Shown: positions 1-7,765 of the stretch, one piece after another | How positions within the stretch are numbered: position 1 is the stretch's first letter | How the letters are laid out: each line of letters opens with the position of its first letter | Virus record (IMG/VR): IMGVR_UViG_3300042445_001588 | Coordinates: 1-35,834 of that record | DNA: 35,834 nt | Source of the DNA: a virus | Reading direction: 5' to 3' (one strand) | Program-made: the position numbers and the translations under genes | Notes under the pieces: model-generated | Seen by the model: only the letters and a program-made list of their open reading frames with translations | Told to the model about the DNA's origin: nothing | The model's database searches: none

Positions 1-127
1 CAATCCCCGGCCAGAACACAGGAATCATGCTCTGCATCATGTCCGGCTCGGGGAAACCTTACGCCATCGGCTGCGGTGGCACGGAGCTGGAAGCCGTCAA
101 CGCGCTGGTCGATGACATGACCAAACG
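1..127. repeat. Terminal direct repeat, left copy (circular assembly overlap)
   Basis: These 127 bases are identical to the last 127 bases of the window. Joining them keeps one open reading frame intact across the junction, so the molecule is a circle or a circularly permuted phage genome of about 35,707 bp. The length of 127 equals a common largest assembler k-mer, so it is more likely an assembly overlap than a biological terminal repeat. Confidence 0.93.
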
Positions 128-299
128 GGCGCGCAAATGGATCGAGCTTCGCCGGACGGTCCGCGTGTGGCGCGATGCCTTACGCACGGCGGCTGACGAC
201 TCTCGCGCAGAAAGGTCTGCGGAGTTCCTGTCACGCAAAAAAATCTCCGAACACATCGCCGTAGCGCAGACGCGCGAGAAAGGACAAGCCAATGAGTGA
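1..299 (+). CDS. Hypothetical protein, C-terminal part of a gene that crosses the contig join
   Basis: This is the end of the gene that starts at 35632. Merging the 127-base overlap gives one 124-residue protein. The first in-frame ATG inside the window is at 27, but that is not the natural start. The protein is charged in its C-terminal half, with an R/K/E-rich helical stretch, and carries a small GSGKPYAIGCGGTELEAVNAL segment that looks like a compact fold in which Gly and Cys residues alternate with strands. I do not recognise the family. It sits at the end of a run of tightly packed early genes and its stop overlaps the ATG of the next zinc-ribbon gene at 292, so the two are probably translated together. 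Confidence 0.85.
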   Translation, partial: IPGQNTGIMLCIMSGSGKPYAIGCGGTELEAVNALVDDMTKRARKWIELRRTVRVWRDALRTAADDSRAERSAEFLSRKKISEHIAVAQTREKGQANE

Positions 300-465
300 A
301 AATGAAGAGCTTATGAGCGTCGATCTGCCGCAACTTGTTCGGCTTCTTCCATCGCGGCGGTATAACTGCCGCGAATGCGGGGGAAAATATCGCCGGAACA
401 ATCGGGACAGGGGAAAAAAGCCAATCTGCCCTCGCTGCACAAACAACCGACTATCCGAACCATGA
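292..465 (+). CDS. Small zinc-ribbon protein, 57 aa
   Basis: The ATG at 292 lies inside the end of the preceding gene (stop at 297-299), and the gene's own stop at 463-465 overlaps the ATG of the next gene at 462. This double coupling supports a real gene despite its small size. The protein has two CxxC knuckles, CREC near residue 26 and CPRC near residue 46, separated by a basic linker. That is the layout of a treble-clef or ribbon zinc site of the kind found in many small phage DNA- or RNA-binding proteins. The exact role is unknown. It belongs to the early operon with the replication genes. Confidence 0.75.
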   Translation: MSENEELMSVDLPQLVRLLPSRRYNCRECGGKYRRNNRDRGKKPICPRCTNNRLSEP

Positions 466-692
466 TCGCAATCGTAAACGTGGGGCCGCACGACGACCCC
501 AACCCGCTAGGTGAACGCAACTATGAACTGCGGATCAACTCCGACGTGATCGCCACCTTCAAGCACAAGCGGGGCGATGGTCTCGCTAAATGCTTGATGC
601 TGGCTGCTGCCGCCGAAGAACGCCGAAAGTGGGAGTTCGCCGCTAAAATCGTGGCACGCCAATCTCTGCCGAACAACCAACACAACCAATGA
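462..692 (+). CDS. Hypothetical early protein, 76 aa
   Basis: The start is placed at ATG 462, which overlaps the TGA of the zinc-ribbon gene as ATGA. An upstream in-frame ATG at 375 would extend the protein across that neighbour and is less likely. The product has a beta-rich N-terminal half (MIAIVNVG, YELRINSDVIATF) followed by an Ala/Glu/Arg helix (GLAKCLMLAAAAEERRKW). I recognise no catalytic motif. Its stop at 690-692 overlaps the next start at 689, so it is coupled to the coiled-coil protein that follows. Confidence 0.75.
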   Translation: MIAIVNVGPHDDPNPLGERNYELRINSDVIATFKHKRGDGLAKCLMLAAAAEERRKWEFAAKIVARQSLPNNQHNQ

Positions 693-1414
693 TTACGAAA
701 ACCAACCAACTATCCGAAATGCCGATCATCCTCAGCGGTGACGGCTACTCACTGACCATCGACCCGAACGCCCACGTCCGCAAACAGACGATGCTGTCTG
801 CCTCCGCTGCTATCGCCAAGGTCACCACCAACGACGAGAGCGGAGACGCCCGCGTGCATCTGGCCCGCCTGGCTGCGATGCGGATCGAGGTGGACAAGTG
901 CCGCAAGGAGATCAAGGAGCCGGTGCTGCGCGTCGGCAAGCTGATCGACCAGGCGGCGAAGGATTTCCTCGCGGAGATCGAGCTGGAGGAATGCCGGATC
1001 AAGGGACTCATCGGCGACCACGCGAACGAGGTGGCGAGGATCAAGGCGATCGCGGAGGCGGAGGAGCGCAAGGCGTTCGAGTTCGCCAGACAAGCCCGCG
1101 AGGCGGCCGAGGAGACTGGACGCATCGCCGACGTGCTCGCGCATCGTGAGGCGGTGGCGGCGAAGCTGGCGGCATCCGACGAGGTGGCCAGCACGAAAGT
1201 GGCGCAGGGCGTGCGGTTCGCGTGGGATTTCGAGGTGACTGACATGAATCTGCTTGCTGCGATCAAGCCTGACTTCGTGGAAATGACAGAACGTCGTGCT
1301 GTTATTCTCGCATGGATCAAGGCGCTTGATGCGGGTGAGGTCGAAGACGTTGACCTGCACTGCATAGCCGCAGGCATCCGCGCCTTCAAAAAACCCGTGA
1401 TTTCCGCACGATGA
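689..1414 (+). CDS. Coiled-coil early phage protein, 241 aa
   Basis: A mixed N-terminal strand region (residues 1-45) leads into a long Ala/Glu/Lys/Arg-rich coiled coil (about residues 50-160). A compact C-terminal module of the form VRFAWDFEVTDMNLLAAIKPDFVE, followed by an acidic helix and a strand-rich end, closes the protein. This architecture resembles proteins that sit beside single-strand annealing or recombination genes in temperate phages, but no catalytic residues can be pointed to and I make no functional claim beyond that. The gene overlaps its neighbours by four bases on each side, which puts it firmly in the early operon upstream of the nuclease and helicase. Confidence 0.85.
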   Translation: MITKTNQLSEMPIILSGDGYSLTIDPNAHVRKQTMLSASAAIAKVTTNDESGDARVHLARLAAMRIEVDKCRKEIKEPVLRVGKLIDQAAKDFLAEIELEECRIKGLIGDHANEVARIKAIAEAEERKAFEFARQAREAAEETGRIADVLAHREAVAAKLAASDEVASTKVAQGVRFAWDFEVTDMNLLAAIKPDFVEMTERRAVILAWIKALDAGEVEDVDLHCIAAGIRAFKKPVISAR

Positions 1415-1638
1415 GCACACCAACAAATCCAACTGGCGTCGAGGCGGCAGTCTGCGAGGACATCGCCCGCCGCCAACAACTCGGCATCCAAAAATACGGC
1501 GGGACGGTCGCGGACAACCCGGCCGGCCTGCGCGAATGGCTCCAGCACGCCTACGAGGAATGCCTGGACCAAGCTGTTTACCTCCGCCGCGCGATGGCGG
1601 AAATTGATAGGAACGTCAAAAGCCCCGCCGTCGCATGA
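1411..1638 (+). CDS. Small MazG-like or nucleotide-pyrophosphohydrolase-like protein, 75 aa
   Basis: The protein is almost all helix and contains RRQQLGIQKYGGTV, then LREWLQHAYEECLDQAVYLRRAM. The EE..D cluster in the last helix resembles the metal-binding acidic helix of small phage MazG-like proteins, and the QKYG-T-V segment is a frequent partner of it. The domain is much shorter than a full MazG unit, so it may act as a dimer or be a degenerate relative. It starts on an ATGA overlap with the preceding gene and its stop region overlaps the next start at 1635. The functional assignment is tentative; the gene call is strong. Confidence 0.75.
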   Translation: MSTPTNPTGVEAAVCEDIARRQQLGIQKYGGTVADNPAGLREWLQHAYEECLDQAVYLRRAMAEIDRNVKSPAVA

Positions 1639-2009
1639 GCAGGCCTGTTAGCGAAACCGAACAAACAAAAGACTCCGAACCAATGGTAATCCCCACATTT
1701 AATCTCGAACTCACCGCTGATGGTGCGGCTTGTTCTCCTTCTTTGGAGGCGATGTATCAGAAGGTTGTCGCCGCATGTCTTCGCTGCGATCCAATCCCAG
1801 CGTGTCAACGGGAGGATGACCAATTAGAACCGCCATGGGAAGTGATCGACCGAATCCGCTGCGAGCGCGACCAACTGCAACAGTGGAAGCGGGAAGCAAT
1901 GATGGTCTTGGGGGAGTGGGAAACCGTGTGGGAGGCTGCTGGATCTCCGGGCAGGCTCGGGCAATCAAAAGCCGTCGCTGTGCGGCAATTCATTCAGGAG
2001 AACGCTTAG
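1635..2009 (+). CDS. Hypothetical early protein, 124 aa
   Basis: The gene begins on an overlap with the end of the previous one. Residues 1-75 are polar and carry a few Cys residues (AACLRCDPIPAC), but not a complete zinc-site pattern. The C-terminal part is a helix of the form IRCERDQLQQWKREAMMVLGEWETVWEAAG. A closely similar RDQL/W helix appears to be a recurrent module in this genome: compare the C-terminal end of the protein ending at 4654. I do not recognise a function. It is followed by about 97 bases without a convincing gene. Confidence 0.7.
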   Translation: MSRPVSETEQTKDSEPMVIPTFNLELTADGAACSPSLEAMYQKVVAACLRCDPIPACQREDDQLEPPWEVIDRIRCERDQLQQWKREAMMVLGEWETVWEAAGSPGRLGQSKAVAVRQFIQENA

Positions 2010-2106
2010 AGCATCCGACCGCTGACGCAGCGGCTGGATCACACACTCAAACACCTAACTAAAATGAAACTTCAACAACACACTGATAGGAAGAGCTTCA
2101 CCTGTC

Positions 2107-2409
2107 ATGAGTGAATCAACCATCGAGCGCGCTGTCTGCGCCTACGCGAAAGCATGGGGCTGCCTGGTCATGAAACTCGCGGGGCCGAACCAGAAGGGGC
2201 AGCCGGACCGGATGTTCCTGCGCGACGGCAAGGTTTTGTTCATCGAGTTCAAGTCGCCGGGCAAGCAGCCGACCGCGCTGCAACTGCGGTTCCTGGCGGA
2301 CCTGCACGAGCACGGCGCGCACGTCGCGTGGTGCGATGACATCGGCAAGGGCAAGGAGATGATTCAGAACCTATGCAAACCCTATTCAAACCCTATGCAA
2401 ACCCTATGA
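2107..2409 (+). CDS. VRR-NUC domain nuclease, 100 aa
   Basis: This is a stand-alone VRR-NUC nuclease of the PD-(D/E)xK superfamily. The catalytic pattern is complete: the GQPDRMFL turn with Asp34, the strand VLFIEFKSPG with Glu47 and Lys49, and the TALQ helix that follows. Such proteins cut branched or flapped DNA and in phages very often lie directly before an SNF2-type helicase and a primase, as here. The last 12 codons are encoded by an 11-bp tandem repeat (2371-2408), so the C-terminal residues are low-complexity and probably not part of the fold. The stop at 2407-2409 overlaps the helicase start at 2406. Confidence 0.92.
   Translation: MSESTIERAVCAYAKAWGCLVMKLAGPNQKGQPDRMFLRDGKVLFIEFKSPGKQPTALQLRFLADLHEHGAHVAWCDDIGKGKEMIQNLCKPYSNPMQTL
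2371..2408 (+). repeat. 11-bp tandem repeat across the nuclease-helicase junction
   Basis: Three units of the form ctatgcaaacc (2371-2381, 2382-2392 with one change, 2393-2403) and a partial fourth (2404-2408). Because 11 is not a multiple of three, a gain or loss of one unit would change the reading frame of the nuclease tail. It would also shift which ATG (2373, 2395 or 2406) is available for the helicase. Confidence 0.85.
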
Positions 2410-3776
2410 CCGAGACCTTCACACCCTTCGACTACCAGCCAGCGATGGTAGACCATCTGCTCGACAACGACAGGGCCGCGCTGTTTGTCTCCCCTGGCAA
2501 GGGCAAGACGGTGGTCACGCTCACCGCGCTCGACGCGCTGGCTACCATCGGCCAATTCAAGGCCGCGCTCATCGTGGCACCGCTGCGGGTGTGCTCGATC
2601 ACATGGCCGGCGCAGGTGGCACGGTGGGCGCACACGAACTGGATGCGGGTGGCGAACCTGCGGACGCCCGAGGGAATGCAGGCGTGGCTGGACGGCAGCG
2701 CAGACATCTATCTCATCAACTCGGAGCTACTCCCGAACCGGCTGCCGCTGATGTTCCCGAAGCGGAAGTCATTCGTCTGCCCGGTGGACACGCTCGTCAT
2801 TGACGAGCTATCGCTGGCCAAGAACCACGCGAGCAAGCGGTTCAAGGCACTCCACAAGCATATCTCTCACATCCCTCGCCGCTGGGGACTGACCGGCACG
2901 CCGATCCCCAACAACTACCTCGACCTATTCATGCAGGTGAAGATGCTGGACGATGGCAAGCGGCTGGGGAAGACGTTCTCCGACTACAAATCCGACTGGT
3001 TCTATCCGGCTGACTACATGGGCTATAATTTCAAGCTCCAGACCGGCGCAAAGGAGGAGATCGACCGCAGGCTGGCTGACCTCGCGCTGGTCATCGTGGG
3101 CGACGGGTCCGACCTGCCTGCCTCCTCGATCATCGACGTGGCGGTCACGTTGCCGGCCGACGCCCGCAAGCAGTATAGGACGCTGGAGAAGGAGATGCTC
3201 GCAGACATCGCAGACGGCGAGGTGACTGCACCCAGCGCGGCGACGCTCTGCAACAAGCTGCTCCAGATCACAAGCGGCGCTGTCTATGACGAGGACCGCA
3301 AGGTGCTGCCGGTCCACGACGCGAAGCTCGACGCGCTGCGCGTGCTGCTCGCCCGCCACGCTAACGAGCCGGTGCTGGTGCTTTGCGCGTTCAAGCATGA
3401 GTCTGCCCGCATCCTCGCGGGCTGCCGGCAGGCACGCATGTTTGACGAACGGCAGATGAACGAGTGGCAGGCTGGCGAGATCCCGGTGTGGGTGGCGGAC
3501 CCGCGGTCGCTGTCGCACGGCATCGACGGATTGCAAAAGTCCTGCCGGATCGCCATCTGGACCAGCCTGACCTACTCGCACGAAACCTACGTCCAAACCA
3601 ACGCCCGCTTGATCCGCACCGGCCAGACCGCCGAGACGATCATCTACCGGATCATCGCCCCTGGCACGATTGACGACGCGGTGGCCGAGGCACTCCGCGA
3701 CAAGAGCGACACCCAGACCGGGATGCTCCACGCCGTCCGCGCCCTGCAACTGATGCGCGGGAAAAATCTCTCATAA
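2406..3776 (+). CDS. SNF2-like superfamily 2 DNA helicase, 456 aa
   Basis: This is a DNA-dependent ATPase with two RecA-like lobes. Motif I is SPGKGKT (residues 29-35), motif II is VIDELS with Asp133 and Glu134, motif III is the GLTGTP turn, and motif VI is QTNARLIRTGQT (residues 397-408). There is no visible extra nuclease or zinc domain. I chose ATG 2406 because it overlaps the nuclease stop as ATGA. The upstream in-frame ATG 2373 would add 11 residues encoded by the 11-bp repeat. The nuclease-helicase-primase order suggests a fork-processing or replication-restart role in phage DNA replication. Confidence 0.92.
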   Translation: MTETFTPFDYQPAMVDHLLDNDRAALFVSPGKGKTVVTLTALDALATIGQFKAALIVAPLRVCSITWPAQVARWAHTNWMRVANLRTPEGMQAWLDGSADIYLINSELLPNRLPLMFPKRKSFVCPVDTLVIDELSLAKNHASKRFKALHKHISHIPRRWGLTGTPIPNNYLDLFMQVKMLDDGKRLGKTFSDYKSDWFYPADYMGYNFKLQTGAKEEIDRRLADLALVIVGDGSDLPASSIIDVAVTLPADARKQYRTLEKEMLADIADGEVTAPSAATLCNKLLQITSGAVYDEDRKVLPVHDAKLDALRVLLARHANEPVLVLCAFKHESARILAGCRQARMFDERQMNEWQAGEIPVWVADPRSLSHGIDGLQKSCRIAIWTSLTYSHETYVQTNARLIRTGQTAETIIYRIIAPGTIDDAVAEALRDKSDTQTGMLHAVRALQLMRGKNLS

Positions 3777-3790
3777 CCAATAACAATACC

Positions 3791-4654
3791 ATGACCATGA
3801 CAGACACACCAGAGACAGACGGAGAATGGAATCGGCTGGCTTGCCAAGACCACCCGGAATTTGAACGGAACCTAGCCGATTTCGCCCGCAAGCTCGAACG
3901 CGAGCGGGACGATGCGCGGGAGCAGGTGCAACAACTGAACCACCAACTCGCCAGATCGCAAGAAGCCGGAACAATCTGGTATCGCCGCTGTTTCAGCGAG
4001 GATGCGGAATGGAATCTAGGAGAGTTGACCAAGCTGACTGAGGAGCGCGATGAACTCCGCGACCTGCTACAAGAAGAACAACGGCTGCACATCCAGACTC
4101 TGAACGAGCGCGACGAGGCGCGGGAGTGGTCGTCAACGCTGGCAGATGCAGGCGACGAGATCCGCGCCCAGCTACGCGAGGAGCAACAGCTGCACATCCA
4201 GACGCTTAATGAGCGGGACGAGGCGCGGCAGTGGGAGTCACAGGCACTTGTGGCTCGTATCCAGCGCGACGAATGGAAAGCAAAATACATCCAGCAAAAC
4301 AAAGACCTTGGCTGCGAGATGATGGACCCAAACGGAACCATCTGGGACCATGCGAAGAAGCTACAAAAAGATATCGCAGCTATAAATGATCGGCGGGATA
4401 ATTTTGAGGAGAATCTACGTTTTGAATTGGGTGGACACCCCGACAGTGAACTGTGGGGGGACGCCGGACTGATCGCAGCTACCATGCGGTGCGTGGACGC
4501 GCTCAATGAAATCACCGATCAGCGCGACAGGCTGGCGGAGGCTTTGAATGCCATCTTAAATGATGATCCAGATTCTCCGCTATACAAAATAAAAGAAGCC
4601 CGTGCCGCCCTCGCTGCATGGAAGGAGGCTCGCAGTGAATCCGCTCTGCCATGA
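3791..4654 (+). CDS. Coiled-coil protein with internal duplication, 287 aa
   Basis: Nearly the whole protein is predicted helix rich in Glu, Arg, Gln and Leu. Two adjacent segments are near copies: LLQEEQRLHIQTLNERDEAREW and QLREEQQLHIQTLNERDEARQW, about residues 93-150. This indicates a recent internal duplication of a roughly 34-residue unit. The C-terminal part, with RDRLAEALNAI and a final Ala-rich helix, matches a short helical module seen in other small proteins of this region. No enzymatic motif is visible. ATG 3797 is an alternative start two codons downstream. The end overlaps the zinc-ribbon gene that starts at GTG 4635. Confidence 0.82.
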   Translation: MTMTDTPETDGEWNRLACQDHPEFERNLADFARKLERERDDAREQVQQLNHQLARSQEAGTIWYRRCFSEDAEWNLGELTKLTEERDELRDLLQEEQRLHIQTLNERDEAREWSSTLADAGDEIRAQLREEQQLHIQTLNERDEARQWESQALVARIQRDEWKAKYIQQNKDLGCEMMDPNGTIWDHAKKLQKDIAAINDRRDNFEENLRFELGGHPDSELWGDAGLIAATMRCVDALNEITDQRDRLAEALNAILNDDPDSPLYKIKEARAALAAWKEARSESALP

Positions 4655-4823
4655 AACCGAGAAGAAATGTTTCCCTTCGCGACTACACGCAGAGGTCCGC
4701 ATCCTCGACATCGAACGAAAGAGCGACCATCCGCTTTACTCTTACCGGTGCAAACACTGCGGACGATGGCACCTGACAAAAACACCTCACATCGAAGCAC
4801 TCATCGAACTCAATTTGAAATGA
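4635..4823 (+). CDS. Small zinc-ribbon protein, 62 aa, GTG start
   Basis: The start is set at GTG 4635 because a strong ribosome-binding sequence, AGGAGG at 4623-4628, lies six bases upstream; this is one of the few classical sites in the genome. The protein has an early Cys/His pair (LCHETEKKC) and a CKHCGRWHLT ribbon near residue 45, a pattern repeatedly seen in small phage and bacterial proteins that bind one zinc. The gene is nested in the end of the preceding coding sequence and its stop overlaps the primase start at 4820, so expression is likely coupled to the primase. The biochemical role is unknown. Confidence 0.75.
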   Translation: MNPLCHETEKKCFPSRLHAEVRILDIERKSDHPLYSYRCKHCGRWHLTKTPHIEALIELNLK

Positions 4824-7063
4824 ACACCATGACACTAGACCCCACTCTCGACTGCTACAAGAACGCCAAGGCCACCGAGGGCGAAGGCATGATTAAGTTC
4901 TCGGACTTCATCCAGACGATCAAGTCACCCGAGTTTTTCCAACAGATCAGCGACATCCGCGATTGCTTGATCATCGGCGACGACAAGGAGTATGACAGGC
5001 TGAAGAAGGAGCTGGAGGCGGTGACGGTCTCCGGCGTATCGAAGGGGCCGCGCAAGAACACGGTCAGCGAGGAACGCTTCAGTCACAACGGCCTGATGCA
5101 GGTGGACATCGACGGTAAGGACAACGTCGGCTGGTCGATCAAGGCACTAACGGACCATTTCAAGGCGACGCCGCAGTGCATCGGCTCGAACATCTCACCA
5201 GGAGGCGACGGGGTGAAGGGCTATGTGCGGATCGACCCGGAGAACCACCGCGCCTGCTTCGAGGTGGTGAGCCAATCGTTCGCGGCCGCCGGCATCACGA
5301 TTGACGAGAGCTGCAAGGATGAGGCGCGGCTGTGCTTCGTGTCCTACGATCCGGACGCATGGTGCGACCTCAACCGGGTGGAGGTTTTCACGGCGGACAC
5401 TCTCATCCCTAACTCGAAGCCGAAACAGGGGCTGGTGATCAAGGGCAACGCGGACGCGGAACTAACGCTGGCCGACCTGGACGCCATGCTTAAGGCGATT
5501 CCCCGGCAGTCCTACGCGGAGTGGCTGAAGACATGCTCGGGCGCTTGGAATCATTTTGGCGAGGATGCCACCGCGATCATTGCCAAGCACTGGCCGGAGG
5601 AGTCACCAGGTGAGTATGCTGCCAAGTTCAAGGACCGCGAGACGCGCATCGGGATCGGCTCGGTGGTGATGGTGGCGAAGGAGCACGGGTGGCCGATGCC
5701 GAAGCGCATCGCTGAGACACGCAAGGCTGCGGCGAAGGTGGCGGCGGCGGTGCCTGCGGGCGGATCTACCAGCACGGCATTTCAGCCGGAGGACATTTTC
5801 TACGACCAGCCAGGCGGGAAATACATGATCCGGGTGGGTGCGAACTATCACGTCCACGCGAAGATCGGGCCGGTGAACACCGGGCTGACGAGATACATGG
5901 CCCCAAATTTCACGGACCCGAAGGACCTAGTGCGGGCGGTCAACGCGGCAATCAAGGGCCGGGAGCTTGACGGCGGTATCCAGTGGTCGGGGAGCATCGC
6001 GGGCCACGCGCAGGGGATGGCGGCCGACCATGAGGGCAAGCCGATCCTCATCCTCTCCGAGGCGCAAATCCCGACGCCAGCTGCTGGCGAGTGCCCGTTG
6101 ATCACGTCGATCCTCGATCAGGTTTTCGCGAAGGAGGAGGCGCTGATCACGATTATGTCGTGGCTGGCAGGCCGGACGCTCGCGGTGCGCGAACATGTCC
6201 ACATCCCATCCCCGATGCTGGTCATGGCTGGCGAGGTGAACAGCGGGAAATCCCTGCTGGCTTGGATCATTTCCCAACTGCTGGGAGGGCGAACCGCGAA
6301 CCCCTACGCGGCCTGGTCGGGCGGGATGCTTTGGAACGATGACTTGATCGGCTCGGAACTGCTGCTGGTGGATGACTGCACGGGCAACACGGACATCCGC
6401 GCAAGGCGTGCTTTCGGCGCGGCCTTCAAGGAGGCGATGTATCCGCACGCTGTGCAACTCCGCAAGCGGCACTCAAGCAGCATCTCGGTGCGGCCGGTGT
6501 GGGCGTGCGTGGTGTGCTGCAACGACACGCCGGAGTCGCTCCAGATCATCCCGCCCATCGACGCCGACATGAGCGACAAGATTATCCTGCTGCACTGCAC
6601 GGGGCTCAAGCTCGACCACGACACCTCGACACCTGACGGAAAGCGGGGACTGCAAGCGGCGATCCGCATGGAGCTGCCTGCGTTCGCGCAGCAACTCAGC
6701 GAGTGGGTGACGCCGGAGGAGTTCAAGGACTCGCGCTCCGGGGTTCTGGCATGGCGCGACCCGGACCTGGTGGATGCCGTGGACTCGCACAGCCAGACGC
6801 GACATCTTGAGCAACTCCTCGAGACCGCCATCACTCACATGGGTATCTGGCATGACCTGCCGAGGGAGTTTACGGCGATCGAAATTCAGTCGAGATTGAC
6901 CGACAACGCATCTCCTGTCCGCGATCAGGCAAAGCAGTTGTTCAGCTGGTCTGGTGCATGCGCGGCAATCCTCTCACGGCTCGCGGCAAAGGGAGGGGGG
7001 GTCGTTACAAACGGAATTTACGACTCTCATCGTAAAATCAGGCGATATTTCATCAAGCCATAA
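4820..7063 (+). CDS. Primase-helicase: VirE-N-like, PriCT-2 and P-loop helicase domains, 747 aa
   Basis: Residues about 20-195 match the VirE N-terminal / BT4734-like domain often found at the head of phage primases (RKNTVSEERFSHNGLMQVDIDGKDN, then SNISPGGDGVKGYVRI). Residues about 215-300 form a PriCT-2 unit (LKAIPRQSYAEWLKTCSGAWNH). The C-terminal half is a superfamily 3-like ATPase with Walker A GEVNSGKS at residues 471-478 and an acidic Walker B strand, LLLVDDCTGN, near residue 515. The protein is the likely replication initiator, since no DNA polymerase gene is present. ATG 4820 is chosen because it overlaps the zinc-ribbon stop; extension upstream to 4667 would bury that gene. A G-rich tract near 6991-7001 encodes part of the C-terminus. 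Confidence 0.9.
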   Translation: MNTMTLDPTLDCYKNAKATEGEGMIKFSDFIQTIKSPEFFQQISDIRDCLIIGDDKEYDRLKKELEAVTVSGVSKGPRKNTVSEERFSHNGLMQVDIDGKDNVGWSIKALTDHFKATPQCIGSNISPGGDGVKGYVRIDPENHRACFEVVSQSFAAAGITIDESCKDEARLCFVSYDPDAWCDLNRVEVFTADTLIPNSKPKQGLVIKGNADAELTLADLDAMLKAIPRQSYAEWLKTCSGAWNHFGEDATAIIAKHWPEESPGEYAAKFKDRETRIGIGSVVMVAKEHGWPMPKRIAETRKAAAKVAAAVPAGGSTSTAFQPEDIFYDQPGGKYMIRVGANYHVHAKIGPVNTGLTRYMAPNFTDPKDLVRAVNAAIKGRELDGGIQWSGSIAGHAQGMAADHEGKPILILSEAQIPTPAAGECPLITSILDQVFAKEEALITIMSWLAGRTLAVREHVHIPSPMLVMAGEVNSGKSLLAWIISQLLGGRTANPYAAWSGGMLWNDDLIGSELLLVDDCTGNTDIRARRAFGAAFKEAMYPHAVQLRKRHSSSISVRPVWACVVCCNDTPESLQIIPPIDADMSDKIILLHCTGLKLDHDTSTPDGKRGLQAAIRMELPAFAQQLSEWVTPEEFKDSRSGVLAWRDPDLVDAVDSHSQTRHLEQLLETAITHMGIWHDLPREFTAIEIQSRLTDNASPVRDQAKQLFSWSGACAAILSRLAAKGGGVVTNGIYDSHRKIRRYFIKP

Positions 7064-7306
7064 AAAGTAGAACCCCCCCCCCGCACATCCACATAACGCA
7101 ATAAGTTGCGTTTTGCGGGTCACTGCGGGGGGGGTTTTGTACCTTTAAAGGAGAAAAGTAATATAATAGGGAATTTCAAATCAGAATTCAAAAACAAAAC
7201 ATAGCAAACACCCCCCCGCACCCCCCCGCAAATGCCAACCCCACACAATCTGCCTCGAAAGCGCATTTTGATTGCAAATGAAATCCGATTGCGTTAATGG
7301 ATTGGC
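7064..7306. other. Intergenic region with C- and G-runs, candidate replication origin
   Basis: About 240 bases lie between the primase and the next gene. The left half holds a C10 run (7073-7082), a perfect 7-bp hairpin (7095-7101 with 7106-7112) and a G8 run (7127-7134). The middle (about 7145-7208) is markedly A/T-rich in an otherwise GC-rich genome. The right part holds a 10-bp unit, cccccccgca, repeated twice (7211-7230). An A/T-rich stretch flanked by repeats directly after the replication initiator gene is a common place for an origin, but no known initiator site is recognised. Confidence 0.45.
7071..7138 (+). terminator. Large hairpin with C/G arms after the primase, terminator-like
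   Basis: The arm AACCCCCCCC..GC at 7071-7084 pairs with GCGGGGGGGGTT at 7125-7136. Between them is a perfect inner stem, AACGCAA/TTGCGTT, with a four-base loop. The outer arm is followed by T bases (7135-7138). This could end transcription of the replication operon. The C-runs at 7211-7227 could also pair with the single G-run, so alternative structures are possible. Confidence 0.5.
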
Positions 7307-7765
7307 GTGCTTTACGAGAACACCGGGAGTTACACGCCAGACATGGCGGCCGAGATCGACAAGCCGGTCGAGATCGCAGCGGACCGCTACGGCGTGAGCC
7401 TGAAGGTGGCGGCCACCATCCTCCTCGACATCGACGCCGCATCCCGACGGCTACAAGCGGAGACCTTGGGCGCGGTGATCGGCACGTTGATTTCCGGCAG
7501 CAACCTGCAAGCCAAGGTCCACGCGCTCGCCATCGCCTTCGGGCTGGACGCGCTGAACGGATTTCACAGCCAGTCGGAGATCGCCCGCCAGCTCGGCTGC
7601 ACCAGGGCGCTAATTTCCCACTACGTCACCGGTTGGCGCGACGTGCTGGCAGGTGGGGCAGGGGCTTTCGACTGCCTCAAGTTCCGCAAGCGCAACTCAA
7701 CGCGCCAGACATTCTCCGACAAAGCCAAGAATCCAGTCATTCAAGCCAAGAACCACAAACCATGA
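7307..7765 (+). CDS. HTH DNA-binding protein, about 140-152 aa
   Basis: The clearest feature is a helix-turn-helix near the C-terminal third, HSQSEIARQLGCTRALISHYVTGW, which has the spacing of sigma-factor-like or Xre-like recognition helices. The N-terminal part is helical and basic-acidic mixed. The start is uncertain: GTG 7307 gives 152 residues and ATG 7343 gives 140 (starting MAAEIDKP), and neither has a good ribosome-binding site. The gene is the first after the intergenic region and lies just upstream of the packaging genes, where a late-transcription activator would be expected. That role is an inference from position only. Confidence 0.72.
   Translation: MLYENTGSYTPDMAAEIDKPVEIAADRYGVSLKVAATILLDIDAASRRLQAETLGAVIGTLISGSNLQAKVHALAIAFGLDALNGFHSQSEIARQLGCTRALISHYVTGWRDVLAGGAGAFDCLKFRKRNSTRQTFSDKAKNPVIQAKNHKP

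Noticed and set aside
745-1572. Long minus-strand open frame opposite the coiled-coil early gene
   Set aside because: It is the antisense of a clearly coding plus-strand gene with ATGA overlaps on both sides, and its product is low-complexity Ser/Ala/Arg sequence.
2925-3749. Long minus-strand open frame opposite the helicase
   Set aside because: The plus strand has all helicase motifs; the antisense product has no domain and arises from GC-rich codon bias.
3652-4515. Minus-strand frame of 287 codons opposite the coiled-coil gene
   Set aside because: The product is almost all Ser, Arg and Cys, typical of a shadow frame of Glu/Arg-rich helix codons.
4667-4819. N-terminal extension of the primase to 4667
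   Set aside because: It would cover a small zinc-ribbon gene that has a strong ribosome-binding site and an ATGA junction with the primase at 4820.
7297-7761. N-terminal extension of the 142-residue gene back to 7297
   Set aside because: The extension is an off-frame copy of the HTH gene with Arg/Gly-rich composition; ATG 7762 on an ATGA overlap is a better start.
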